From NCBI RefSeq assembly GCF_011302915.1, contig NZ_CP049872.1, forward strand, positions 1,240,001 to 1,304,000: DNA of 64,000 nucleotides, read 5' to 3'. The notes beneath the pieces were generated by a model that made no database searches, was not told the DNA's origin, and saw nothing but the letters and a program-made list of their open reading frames with translations. Positions 27,747 to 36,322 of the stretch are shown piece after piece (position 1 is the first letter of the stretch; the number at the start of each line of letters is the position of its first letter). The translations under genes were made by a program, and so were the position numbers. The stretch comes from Thermomonas sp. HDW16. Lineage in GTDB: Bacteria > Pseudomonadota > Gammaproteobacteria > Xanthomonadales > Xanthomonadaceae.

Positions 27747-29668
27747 GCCAACAGGGCGCCGATGCGTTTTTCCAGATATTGGAAATACATGTCGATGTAG
27801 CTGATGCCGTTGTGGCGGTCGATGAGCCATGGGTTCATCAGTGTATGCCGCAGGATCACCAGGTGGTCTTCCTCATCGCCGTCGGCGGCGGCATCCAGAT
27901 CCAGTGCGTCGAGGATGCGCTGCATGCCGGCTTCGCCCAGCACTTGCGGGCGAAGCGTGGTGGCCGAGCCGAAGAAACTGCGGTCCTGCAGCGGCACACT
28001 GGGATCCACGCGCAGCTCGTCGTGCAGCCGCCGCGCGAAATCGTTGGCGATGCCGATGACGCGATTGCCGACGGGATTGAAGGCCACGCAGACCAGGTTG
28101 CTGTCCGGCGGGAAGGGCACGGTGACCCGCACCTTGTCCTGCACGCGCGCGGCGAAGGCCTGCGCCGCCGCGTGGAAGGCTTCCGCCGAGCGCACGGTCT
28201 GCGCCGGCAGCTGGCCGAAGTTCGCGTGATCCAGTGGCATCACCTTGTGGGTGACGTACACCGCCGCCACGTTCGCGCCGGATTTGGAACCCTCCGGAAT
28301 GAACTGGCCGAGGTTGCGGTAGCGGGCGCGATAGCCGCGCAGCGCGTGGTCGTGGAACACGTAGTCGGCGGATTCGGCCAGCAGAGCCATCGCCCGATGA
28401 TCGCGGCAGAGGAAGGCGCCGGCGCCGTAGGGCAGGTAGCCCAGCTTGTGCGGGTCGATGGTGATCGAGTCGGTGCGTGCAAGCGCCGCGGCAGCTGCGT
28501 ACACACCCGCGCGCGGGAAGTGCGTGTAATCCTGCGCGACGTCCTCCTGCGTGCGCAGGCTGCCGTCCTGGTTGCGGAACAAGGTAGCGAGGTAGCCGCC
28601 CCAGGCGGCATCGACATGCGCCGAGAATCCGAACCCGCGTGCCAGCGCCGCATCGCGCGCATCGACCAGGCCATCGATCGGATCGACCGTGCCGTATTCG
28701 GTGGTGCCGAACACGCCCACTGCCATCAGCACCGGCTGGCGTTCGCGTTCGCAGCGCATCAGCGTGTCATTGACCGCATCGATGTCCAGGCGCATGTCGC
28801 GCTCCGGCACCAGCCGCAGCTGCGCGCGGCCCAGACCAAGCAGCTTCATGCCCTTCGACCACGAGTAATGCGCGGTGATCGGCGCCAGCACCCACGGCGT
28901 CTTCAGCGTGTCGTGGGTGGCGAAGAACTCACACAGGCCGCGCTGTTCGATGCGCTCGGCCTGCACCTTCGCCTTCCACGCGCGATGTTCGCGCGGCGGT
29001 AGTGCGGCCAACCACGCCTTCCAGCGCGCCACCAGTTCGGTGCCAGCCGTCGGGCCCAGGTTGAACGCGGCCCAGTCGTCGTCGGGTACGCCGATTTCCG
29101 GCACGCCGGCCGTACGCAGCGCCACCGGAAAGGCCTTGAGCGACAGCGCCAGCCGCAGTGCCTGGTAATTGGCTAGGGTGCCACCGGAGGTTAGATGGCC
29201 GAACGCGCAGGGATCGCGATCCGGATCGTGCGGATAGCCCACCATCCGCGCCAGCTGCAGGCCGACTTCGACCTCCATGTCCACGGTCACCGGCGCGGCG
29301 TCTTCGCTGACGTTGTTGGGGTTGTAGGGCAGGGTGAGGATCTGCGCGATCAACCCCGGCAGCAGCAGATCGCTGGCCATGTGGCCGATGTAGCGCGGGC
29401 TGTGGAATGGCACCGATTTCTTCAACGCAGCGGACAGCGCATGCAGCTCGCGGCGCAGGCGTGCCTCGAACGCGCGGTAGCCCGGCTCGAACGCGGCGTG
29501 GGTGGAGATCGCCGGCGGGTCCTCGGGATGGAAATTGCGGCGCCAGTACACGTGGTCGCGCAGGAACTCGACCACGAGTTTTTCCAGCAGGGTGTCGTTC
29601 TCGCCGTAGGGGCCGAGGAAGCAGGCGTCCAGCGCGCCGCGCGTGGTGTCCGGGTTGGCGTCGGTCAT
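27743..29668 (-). CDS. Group II PLP-dependent decarboxylase
   Basis: A 641-residue fold-type I PLP enzyme of the glutamate/aromatic amino-acid decarboxylase family. Visible: HLTSGGTLANYQALRLAL, AHYSWSKGMKLLGLG, SAHVDAAWGGYLATLF (PLP-binding Asp), and TIDPHKLGYLPYGAG with the Schiff-base lysine. It is longer than GadB, with about 100 extra N-terminal residues, and the substrate is not evident. The gene lies between sirB2-like and the cysteine-synthase-like gene with four-base overlaps on both sides, inside a probable nnrS operon, an unexpected place for an amino-acid decarboxylase. Confidence 0.85.
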   Translation of the reverse strand: MTDANPDTTRGALDACFLGPYGENDTLLEKLVVEFLRDHVYWRRNFHPEDPPAISTHAAFEPGYRAFEARLRRELHALSAALKKSVPFHSPRYIGHMASDLLLPGLIAQILTLPYNPNNVSEDAAPVTVDMEVEVGLQLARMVGYPHDPDRDPCAFGHLTSGGTLANYQALRLALSLKAFPVALRTAGVPEIGVPDDDWAAFNLGPTAGTELVARWKAWLAALPPREHRAWKAKVQAERIEQRGLCEFFATHDTLKTPWVLAPITAHYSWSKGMKLLGLGRAQLRLVPERDMRLDIDAVNDTLMRCERERQPVLMAVGVFGTTEYGTVDPIDGLVDARDAALARGFGFSAHVDAAWGGYLATLFRNQDGSLRTQEDVAQDYTHFPRAGVYAAAAALARTDSITIDPHKLGYLPYGAGAFLCRDHRAMALLAESADYVFHDHALRGYRARYRNLGQFIPEGSKSGANVAAVYVTHKVMPLDHANFGQLPAQTVRSAEAFHAAAQAFAARVQDKVRVTVPFPPDSNLVCVAFNPVGNRVIGIANDFARRLHDELRVDPSVPLQDRSFFGSATTLRPQVLGEAGMQRILDALDLDAAADGDEEDHLVILRHTLMNPWLIDRHNGISYIDMYFQYLEKRIGALLA

Positions 29669-30063
29669 TGCAGCAGCCAGAACCAGCCCAGCGGATTGTG
29701 CGTACGGGCGATGCCGTAGATCTGCGCGAACACCAGCAACGCCGCGATGTAGCAGATCGCGCGGGTGCGGCGGGTGCGCCCGCGTCGCAAGGCGAACACG
29801 CCCAGCACCACATAGACCACGATCAGCACGATCTTCATCGTCAGCCAGCCGTTGGCGAACATCGCGCCGGGCAGGATGGTGAGCAGCATCATCGCGGCGG
29901 TGAGCAGGGCGGTATCCACCGTCCAGCTCAGCCAGCGCACCGGCAATGCGTGCGGCCAGCGCATGTCGGCCAGTGCGAAGGCGCCGCGCAGCGCGAACAG
30001 CGACCCGCTGAGCAGGGCGCAGAAGATGTGGAAGTGCTTGATCTGCGGATAGAACTCGATCAT
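29665..30063 (-). CDS. SirB2-family membrane protein
   Basis: A 132-residue membrane protein with four predicted helices beginning MIEFYPQIKHFHIFCALLSGSLFALRG, matching the SirB family (originally an invasion gene regulator, actual function unknown). It follows nnrS by seven bases and overlaps the decarboxylase start, so it is part of the nnrS transcript. Histidines near the N-terminus (KHFH) could ligate a metal, but that is speculation. Confidence 0.8.
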   Translation of the reverse strand: MIEFYPQIKHFHIFCALLSGSLFALRGAFALADMRWPHALPVRWLSWTVDTALLTAAMMLLTILPGAMFANGWLTMKIVLIVVYVVLGVFALRRGRTRRTRAICYIAALLVFAQIYGIARTHNPLGWFWLLQ

Positions 30064-30070
30064 GTCGCGT

Positions 30071-31297
30071 TCAACCCGGCTTGCCGTCGCTGCGCGGCGA
30101 CAGATAGATGCGGCCGATGCGCAGCACCCACGGCGTGAAGGCGAGCAGCCAGCCGAACGCCGCATACGCCATCCATGCGCCGGTATCGGGCATGAGTTCG
30201 CCGACGATGCGCATCACCGCCACCACCTGCACCATTACGAATGCCCACCACGCCACCTTCGGCATGTACAGCATCTGCCCGGAATGTCCCTGGGTGACGC
30301 GGGTGACCATCGCCACCAACACGCTGCCGAAGAACCCGATGTACAGCGCGTGTGCCGGCGCGCGGCCGAGGAAATAGATCCCGGTCAACGCATAGGCCAC
30401 GCTCTGTCCGGCATACAGGGCGAAGGTCAGCGGCAACCACGACAGGCCGATGAACAGCACCGCCAGTAGGCCGGGCATGCGCCCACGCGGCCAGAATTTC
30501 CAGTTCATCAGCAGCGCCAGACCCAGCAGCGGCACGTCCGCCAGCCATAGCCAGGCATAGGCATGGAACAGCTCCAGCACCAAGTGCACGAGCAGCAGCA
30601 CCCAGAACGCCGCCAGCACCCACAGCGGCCGCCACGGCTTGTAACCCGCCACCACGTTGCCGGCGAAGAACGGGAACATCCGATGGGCCACGGTCAGGTA
30701 CAGCGGCAGCAGGAAACCGAAGGTGCCGATCTTGATGCTGGCGAAGGCATACAGCGGGTTCTCACCGATCAGGAAGGCGAACCACAGCAGCAGGCCGCCC
30801 AATCCGAACAGCAGCGCCGCCATGCACGAACGCGCATGCCAGGTGGTGCCACGCTCGCGCCACAGCATCGGCAGCAATTGGCCGATGCCGCCCAGCCAGC
30901 CACCCAATGTCAGAAGCGCGCCCACGATGATGCCGGCCTGCCAGCCCAGTGCGCCCAGCAACGTGGCCAGTTGCCCGCCGAACAGGCCGAGCCCGACCGG
31001 CACGTAGCGCCAGCGCTCCAGTTCCGGCAGGCCCATCCAGCGCGGGAACACGGTGAGCAGGAAGCCGAAGATGAAGCTGGGCAGCATCTGGTACTGCATC
31101 ACGAAGGCGTGCAGCCAGCCCGCGTACGGCGCGGGTTGCGGCATCGTCCAAAGTTGCCAGCGGCCGGCGGCGAGCCACGCAGTCCACCACAGCATCGCCA
31201 GCAGCAGGTTGCCGGCACCGATGAAGAACATCAGCCGATGCGGCGCGGCCCCCAGCAGGCGCGGCGAGGGATGCGGTGCAGGCGGTCGCGTATTCAT
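30071..31297 (-). CDS. nnrS: NnrS-family heme-copper membrane protein
   Basis: A 408-residue polytopic membrane protein (about twelve helices) of the NnrS family, which binds heme and copper and protects cells from NO-derived iron-thiol damage. Typical segments: PSPRLLGAAPHRLMFFIGAGNLLLAMLWW, WLHAFVMQYQMLPSFIFGFLLTVFPRWMG, TVAHRMFPFFAGNVV and VTQGHSGQMLYMPKVAWW. It heads the nnrS-sirB2-decarboxylase-cysteine-synthase-like operon. The promoter has an FNR-type box exactly 41.5 bases from the start codon and GACAAT six bases before the ATG, pointing to a leaderless, FNR/DNR-activated message. Confidence 0.93.
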   Translation of the reverse strand: MNTRPPAPHPSPRLLGAAPHRLMFFIGAGNLLLAMLWWTAWLAAGRWQLWTMPQPAPYAGWLHAFVMQYQMLPSFIFGFLLTVFPRWMGLPELERWRYVPVGLGLFGGQLATLLGALGWQAGIIVGALLTLGGWLGGIGQLLPMLWRERGTTWHARSCMAALLFGLGGLLLWFAFLIGENPLYAFASIKIGTFGFLLPLYLTVAHRMFPFFAGNVVAGYKPWRPLWVLAAFWVLLLVHLVLELFHAYAWLWLADVPLLGLALLMNWKFWPRGRMPGLLAVLFIGLSWLPLTFALYAGQSVAYALTGIYFLGRAPAHALYIGFFGSVLVAMVTRVTQGHSGQMLYMPKVAWWAFVMVQVVAVMRIVGELMPDTGAWMAYAAFGWLLAFTPWVLRIGRIYLSPRSDGKPG

Positions 31298-31303
31298 GCC
31301 GGC

Positions 31304-31345
31304 ATTGTCCGGCGCGCGCCCATGCGTCGCATTGATCCATGTCAG
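31304..31345 (-). promoter_or_regulatory. FNR-type promoter of nnrS, leaderless
   Basis: TTGATccatGTCAG (31332-31345) is an FNR-type box with two mismatches. GACAAT (31304-31309 on the minus strand) ends six bases before the ATG. With the box centre at 31338.5, a -41.5 site predicts the start exactly at 31297, the A of the nnrS ATG. Confidence 0.65.
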
Positions 31346-31360
31346 TTACCACCGCCGCCA

Positions 31361-31391
31361 CAAATGACAAGGGCGGCCCGAAGGCCGCCCC
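31361..31391 (-). terminator. Predicted terminator of norB
   Basis: Minus-strand GGGCGGCC-TTCG-GGCCGCCC, an 8-bp perfect stem with a UUCG tetraloop, followed by TTGTCATTTG. It lies 18 bases after the norB stop. The T-run is interrupted, so termination may be partial. Confidence 0.65.
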
Positions 31392-31408
31392 TGCCGCTCC
31401 CCAAACGC

Positions 31409-33697
31409 TCAGTACTCGGTGTCGGCCTGGCCTTCGGCCAGTGCGCGGTCGTATTCCGGATCGCGTACCGGCTTGATCCACTGGCGGAACACGAACCAGG
31501 CCAGCAGTGCCGCGCCGACGCTGAAGATCGTGTCGCCGGGTACGCGCATCCACACCAGCATGTCGATCAGCGGGCGGTTCATGAACTCCGCCGAACGCGC
31601 GAACCAGTAGCCGTGCTCCAGCGCCGCCTGCAGCTGCAGCACGCCCATCGGCAGCAGGGTGAGCAACGCCATCAGCGCCAGGCCGATGTTGAAGCACCAG
31701 AACGCGCCGCGCAGCAAGCCGGTGTGCCACTGCACATGCGGTTTCAGGCCGCGCAGGCAGAACAGCATCAGGCCGATGCCGAGCATGCCGTACACGCCGA
31801 ACAGCGCGGTGTGGCCGTGCAACGGAGTCAGGTTCAGGCCCTGCATGTAGTACAGCGCGATCGGCGTGTTGATCAGGAAGCCGAACAGGCCAGCACCGAT
31901 CAGGTTCCAGAAACTCACCGCCAGGAAGAACATGATCGGCCACTTGTAGCGCGCCATCCACGGCGTTGCACGGCTATGGCTCCAGGTTTCGTAGGCTTCC
32001 AGCCCGATGATCGCCAGCGGCACCACTTCCAGCGCGGAGAACGCCGCACCGAGTGCCACGCCCGCAGTGGTCGTGCCGACGAAGTACAGGTGATGGAACA
32101 TGCCCAGTACGCCGCCGGTGAGATACACGATGGTGGCGAACAGCACCGCCTCGGTCGCGGTTTTGCCGCGCAGCAGGCCCAGCTTGACGAACAGGAAGCT
32201 GATCACCGCCACTGCGAACACCTCGAAGAAGCCTTCCACCCACAGGTGCACCACCCACCAGCGCCAGTACTCCACCATCGAGATGTGGGTGTGTTCGCCC
32301 CACATCAGGCCGGCGCCGTAGAACAGGCCGATCGCAACCGTGGAGAGGAACAGCAGGCCGACGATGGAACTCATCTCGTCCTTGCGCTTGATCGCCGGCC
32401 ACAGCGCACGGCCCACCAGGAACAGCCACAGCAACAGTCCGATGAACAGGAAGGCCTGCCAGAAGCGGCCGATGTCCACGTATTCCCAGCCCTGGTGGCC
32501 GAACCAGAAGTTGTGCTCCAGGCCCAGCTTCTGCATCACCGCGAACCACTGCCCGGCGAACGCACCGATCACGATGATGAGCAAGCACGCGAACAGGAAA
32601 TTGACGCCGGCTCGCTGGTACTTCGGCTCATGCCCGGAGATCGCCGGCCCGATGTACAGGCCGGTGCCCAGCCACGCGGTGGCGATCCACAGCACTGCCA
32701 GTTGCGTATGCCAGCTGCGGGTCAGCGAGTAAGGCAGGATCTCGGCGATCTGCAGGCCATAGGCTTCCTGGCCTTCCACCTGGTAGTGCGCGGTGGTCGC
32801 GCCCAGCAGGATCTGCACCAGGAACAGCGCGATCACCACCCAGAAATACTTGGCGGTGGCCTTCATCGACGGCGTCGGCTTCAGGCCCAGCAACGGATCG
32901 CGCTTGGGCGGTACCGGCAGCGGTTCCTTGCCGTGGTAGGCCGCGTAGTGCCAGCTCATCAGGCCGATGCCGCCCAGCAGGAACAGCAGCGAGAACATCG
33001 ACCACATGAAGGAACTGGACGTCGGCGCGTTGCCGACCAGCGTTTCGTACGGCCAGTTGTTGGTGTACGTGATCGTGCCATCGGGCCGGTTGGTGGTGGC
33101 CGCCCACGCCGTCCAGAAGAAGAACGAGGTCATCGCGCGGCGGTGCTCCTGGTCGGGCACCGTGTCTTCCTTCATCGCATAGGCTTCGCGCAGTTCGCGC
33201 GTGGCCGGATCGTTGGAGAACAGGCTGCTGTAGTGCGCCGCCACCTGGCTGATCGCCTGCGCGCGCGCATCGCTGATCACGATGTCGCCGGTCGCTGCGT
33301 CATAGGTATTGGCGCGCATCTCCGCCTGCAGCGCGGCCTGCAGCTGTGCCTTGGCCGGTGCGTCGAGCATCGAGTACGGCTCGGCGGTGTTCTTGCGCGC
33401 ATCCAACTCCAGCATCGCCTCGGCTTCGCGATGCAGCCAATCGGCCGACCAGTCGGGTGCAACCAATGCGCCATGGCCCCAGATCGAGCCCAGCTGTTGC
33501 CCGCCGGTGCTCTGCCAGACCTGGCGGCCCTTTTCGATGTCGGCGCGGGTGTAGACGACTTGCCCATTGCGCGTGATCACGCGTTCGGGCATCGGTGGTG
33601 CAGTCTGGTGCAGCTCGAATCCAAGCCACAGCATGACGCCGAAGCTGGCGATGAGCAGGGCGGCAAGCCCCAGCCAAAGCCGTTTGGTGGTCGACAT
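31409..33697 (-). CDS. norB: Quinol-dependent nitric oxide reductase (qNorB)
   Basis: Reduces NO to N2O with quinol as donor in the inner membrane. The 762-residue product has the long N-terminal extension of single-subunit qNOR (a periplasmic segment with QVVYTRADIEKGRQVWQSTGGQQLGSIWGHG) fused to a heme-copper oxidase-like core of about twelve helices with the histidines of heme b, heme b3 and FeB (TRSWHTQLAVLWIATAWLG, WWVVHLWVEGFFEVFA, GVLGMFHHLYFVG, PLHGHTALFGVYG). No norC is present, as expected for this type. ATG 33697 is used; a DNR-type box lies about 64 bases upstream. Confidence 0.96.
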   Translation of the reverse strand: MSTTKRLWLGLAALLIASFGVMLWLGFELHQTAPPMPERVITRNGQVVYTRADIEKGRQVWQSTGGQQLGSIWGHGALVAPDWSADWLHREAEAMLELDARKNTAEPYSMLDAPAKAQLQAALQAEMRANTYDAATGDIVISDARAQAISQVAAHYSSLFSNDPATRELREAYAMKEDTVPDQEHRRAMTSFFFWTAWAATTNRPDGTITYTNNWPYETLVGNAPTSSSFMWSMFSLLFLLGGIGLMSWHYAAYHGKEPLPVPPKRDPLLGLKPTPSMKATAKYFWVVIALFLVQILLGATTAHYQVEGQEAYGLQIAEILPYSLTRSWHTQLAVLWIATAWLGTGLYIGPAISGHEPKYQRAGVNFLFACLLIIVIGAFAGQWFAVMQKLGLEHNFWFGHQGWEYVDIGRFWQAFLFIGLLLWLFLVGRALWPAIKRKDEMSSIVGLLFLSTVAIGLFYGAGLMWGEHTHISMVEYWRWWVVHLWVEGFFEVFAVAVISFLFVKLGLLRGKTATEAVLFATIVYLTGGVLGMFHHLYFVGTTTAGVALGAAFSALEVVPLAIIGLEAYETWSHSRATPWMARYKWPIMFFLAVSFWNLIGAGLFGFLINTPIALYYMQGLNLTPLHGHTALFGVYGMLGIGLMLFCLRGLKPHVQWHTGLLRGAFWCFNIGLALMALLTLLPMGVLQLQAALEHGYWFARSAEFMNRPLIDMLVWMRVPGDTIFSVGAALLAWFVFRQWIKPVRDPEYDRALAEGQADTEY

Positions 33698-33754
33698 GGG
33701 AAAACCCCGTTGATTAGGACGTGCGCATGCTGCGCGGGTGTCCGTGGCGCGTCC

Positions 33755-33768
33755 CTGACCCAAGTCAA
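33755..33768 (-). promoter_or_regulatory. FNR/DNR-type box of norB
   Basis: On the minus strand TTGACttggGTCAG, one mismatch from the palindrome TTGAC-N4-GTCAA. Centred at 33761.5; a -41.5 site predicts a start near 33720 and CAGCAT (33727-33732) is in the -10 place. The norB leader would be about 23 bases. Confidence 0.7.
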
Positions 33769-33799
33769 TCGCACGCCATACGGCGTGCGGAAAATCCGA

Positions 33800-34555
33800 T
33801 CAGGCGCGCAGCACCGGGGCGGCGCGTGCTTCCAGCGTGGCGGAGTCCAGCAGCTGGAGTTCGCGGCGATCCACCCGCAGCAGGCCGTCTTCCTGGAACC
33901 GACGCAGCACGCGGCTGACGGTTTCCGGTGCCAGCCGCAGATAGTTGGCGATGTCGGTACGCGCCATCGTCAGCTGGAAGCGGGTGGGCGAGAACCCGCG
34001 CGCGGCGAGGCGCCGCGAAATGCCGACCAGGAACGCCGCCATGCGTTCGTCCGCCGACCAGTCGCCGGCCAGCAATGCGGCGCGGCCGATGTCGCGGCTG
34101 AGCAGGCGGAACAGCTGGCGCTGCAGTCCTGGCACACGCGTGGCCAGCACGGAAATCTTCGGGAACGAGAACCGGCACAGCATCACCGTGTCCAGCGCCA
34201 CCGCATTGCAGGGATAGCGATCGCCGTCGATGGCGTTCAGCCCGATCACCTCGCCCGGCAGGTGGAAGCCGTGCACATGCTCGCGGCCTTCCTGGTCCAC
34301 CACATAGGTCTTGACCGTGCCGGCACGCACTGCCGCGATGGCCTCGAACGGATCGCCTTCGCGGAAGATGTGTTCGCCGGCGTGGAACGGGCCGATGTGC
34401 TCCACCAGCACGTGCAGGTCGCCCAGCGAACTCTTGTCCATGCCCTCGTCGAGGCAGGCCTGCGAGAACGCGCAAGTCGAGCAGAAATGCAGCTCGTTGC
34501 CGTCATCGGCAAGGGTGCGCGCATCGTTGCGCGGGAAGGCGACGCCTCCGCTCAC
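33800..34555 (-). CDS. Second four-cysteine FNR-family regulator (DNR-like position)
   Basis: A 251-residue Crp/FNR regulator encoded next to norB, where NO-sensing DNR/NnrR genes usually lie. Unlike DNR it keeps a complete [4Fe-4S] cysteine set: Cys25, Cys28, Cys34 (CSTCAFSQAC) and Cys116 (YPCNAVAL). The helix-turn-helix is TDIANYLRLAPETVSRVLRRF with the Glu-x2-Ser-Arg motif. GTG 34555 is chosen because GGAG lies six bases upstream; the frame extends 28 codons further into the hemN gap. It follows hemN by 19 bases and probably shares its FNR-activated promoter. Confidence 0.9.
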   Translation of the reverse strand: MSGGVAFPRNDARTLADDGNELHFCSTCAFSQACLDEGMDKSSLGDLHVLVEHIGPFHAGEHIFREGDPFEAIAAVRAGTVKTYVVDQEGREHVHGFHLPGEVIGLNAIDGDRYPCNAVALDTVMLCRFSFPKISVLATRVPGLQRQLFRLLSRDIGRAALLAGDWSADERMAAFLVGISRRLAARGFSPTRFQLTMARTDIANYLRLAPETVSRVLRRFQEDGLLRVDRRELQLLDSATLEARAAPVLRA

Positions 34556-34574
34556 ATGGATCTCCGGGACGCGA

Positions 34575-35966
34575 TCAGATCGCGCGCGAGAAACGCGGCG
34601 TGGCTGGTTGGTCGAGGTATCGGTCGAAGCACATCGCAATGTTACGCAACAGCAGCCGCCCGCGCGAGGTGACCGCGATCCTGGCGTTCTCGATCCGCAC
34701 CAATCCGTCCTCGACCAATGGCCGCAGCTTGTCCAGCGAGTCGGCGAAATACTGGGCGAAATCGATGTCGTAACGGCGTTCCAGCGCGGCGAAGGAGACT
34801 TCGCCCGAGCACATCAGCTGCTGGATCAGGTCGGCGCGCAGCTGGTCGTCGGTGTCCAGGCGCATGCCGCGGAACACCGGCAGCCGGCCTTCGTCCAGCG
34901 CCGCCTGCCAGCTGGGCAGGTCGCGCGGGTTCTGGCTGAAGCTGTCGCCGATATGACTGATCGCGGACACGCCCAGGCCGACCAGGTCGCTGTCGGCGTG
35001 GGTGGTATAGCCCATGAAGTTGCGGTGCAGGCTGCCGCGTTCGCGCGCCAGCGCGAGTTCGTCGTCGGGCAGCGCGAAATGGTCCATGCCGATGTAGACG
35101 TAGCCGGCATCGCCCAGCCGCTCGATCGCGCGCTGCAGCAGCGCCAGCCGGGTTTCCGCATCCGGCAGGTCTGCTTCGACGATCTGCTTCTGCGGCTTGA
35201 ACAGGTGCGGCATGTGCGCATAGCCGTAGACCGCGATGCGATCCGGGCGCATCGCCACCACCGTATCCAAGGTGCGGCTGAAACCGTCGATGTTCTGCTT
35301 CGGCAGGCCGTAGATTAGGTCCACGTTGACCGAGCGGAAACCGTGGGTGCGGCAGGCGTCCACCACCACGCGGGTTTCTTCCACGCTCTGGATGCGGTTG
35401 ACCGCTTCCTGCACCAGCGGATCGAAATCCTGCACGCCGAAACTGGCGCGGTTGAAGCCGATCCGGGCCAGCGCGGCGATGCCGTCGGCATCGACGAAGC
35501 GCGGATCCAGTTCGATGGAAATGTCGCGGTCGCGTGCGTCGGAGAAGCGGAAATGGCTGCGAAGGGTATCGACCACTTCGCGCAACTGCACCGGCGACAG
35601 GAAGTTCGGCGTGCCGCCGCCGAAATGCAGCTGGATCACTTCGCGGTCTCGGTCGAACAGCGGCGCGGTCAGCGCGATCTCGCGGAACAGGCGCACCAGG
35701 TAGGCCTCGCCGCGCGCGGTGTCGCGGGTGATGATCCGGTTGCAGCCGCAATAGAAGCAGGGGCTGGCGCAGAACGGCACGTGCACGTACAGCGAGAGCC
35801 GGCGCGGGATCGGCTCCTCGTTGCTGGCGGCGGCCACCGCACGCAGTTCGGTCTCGCCGAAGCCGTTCTGGAACTGCGGCGCGGTGGGGTATGAGGTGTA
35901 GCGCGGGCCCGGCCGGTCGTAGCGGCGCAGCAGGTCGGCGTTGAAGGCGAGGGTAGTCGTGTCCAC
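34575..35966 (-). CDS. hemN: Oxygen-independent coproporphyrinogen III dehydrogenase
   Basis: Radical SAM enzyme that makes protoporphyrinogen precursor without oxygen, needed for heme under denitrifying conditions. The 463-residue product carries the radical SAM cluster motif CASPCFYCGC near residue 66, LHFGGGTPNFLSP, and the HemN-specific YTSYPTAPQF near the N-terminus and GMDHFALPDDELA. It starts with GTG at 35966; there is no Shine-Dalgarno, and TAACCT lies six bases before the GTG. A near-perfect FNR box is centred about 41 bases upstream. The second FNR-family gene follows. Confidence 0.96.
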   Translation of the reverse strand: MDTTTLAFNADLLRRYDRPGPRYTSYPTAPQFQNGFGETELRAVAAASNEEPIPRRLSLYVHVPFCASPCFYCGCNRIITRDTARGEAYLVRLFREIALTAPLFDRDREVIQLHFGGGTPNFLSPVQLREVVDTLRSHFRFSDARDRDISIELDPRFVDADGIAALARIGFNRASFGVQDFDPLVQEAVNRIQSVEETRVVVDACRTHGFRSVNVDLIYGLPKQNIDGFSRTLDTVVAMRPDRIAVYGYAHMPHLFKPQKQIVEADLPDAETRLALLQRAIERLGDAGYVYIGMDHFALPDDELALARERGSLHRNFMGYTTHADSDLVGLGVSAISHIGDSFSQNPRDLPSWQAALDEGRLPVFRGMRLDTDDQLRADLIQQLMCSGEVSFAALERRYDIDFAQYFADSLDKLRPLVEDGLVRIENARIAVTSRGRLLLRNIAMCFDRYLDQPATPRFSRAI

Positions 35967-35972
35967 GTTTGC

Positions 35973-36013
35973 AGGTTAGCCGGCTGCGCGCACGGCACAT
36001 TGATCTGCGTCAA
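35973..36013 (-). promoter_or_regulatory. FNR-dependent, leaderless promoter of hemN
   Basis: TTGATctgcGTCAA (36000-36013, one mismatch) is centred 40.5 bases from the GTG start of hemN; TAACCT (35973-35978 on the minus strand) is in the -10 place, six bases before the start codon. Confidence 0.75.
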
Positions 36014-36064
36014 CCTGCATGGAGGCGACGGCGGGCATCGGGCGTGCTGCGCGGCGGGGCGGGC

Positions 36065-36286
36065 TCAGCCGCAGCCGCCGCAACAGGTGCTGCCGGCGTG
36101 TGCGTTGTGCGTGCCCAGGCCCGATTGCTGGATCGCGTCCTCGACCTGGGTGGCGTCCAGGTCGCCGAACACCAGGAGCTCGCCGCTGTCGTCGTCGATC
36201 GATACTTCGCAGCCGGGATCGATCTCCGTGAGCAGGTTGCGCAGAGTCTGCAGCGCGTCTGCGTCGAGTGCGGGTGCTGCGGACAT
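36065..36286 (-). CDS. Small protein with CCGGCG tail
   Basis: A 73-residue protein beginning MSAAPALDADALQTLRNLL, with SIDDDSGELLVFGDLDATQVEDAIQQSG and a C-terminal TCCGGCG. No named family is recognised. The middle is reminiscent of small metal-associated domains, and the Cys tail is like that of the DUF2249 protein at 26333-26623, hinting at a shared metal or Fe-S ligand. GAGG precedes the ATG. It diverges from the gene at 36422 across one FNR box with a good -10 on both sides. Confidence 0.75.
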   Translation of the reverse strand: MSAAPALDADALQTLRNLLTEIDPGCEVSIDDDSGELLVFGDLDATQVEDAIQQSGLGTHNAHAGSTCCGGCG

Positions 36287-36322
36287 GAGGTGGCCTCGAT
36301 GGGTGGTGCGAAGGGAGCCGGC

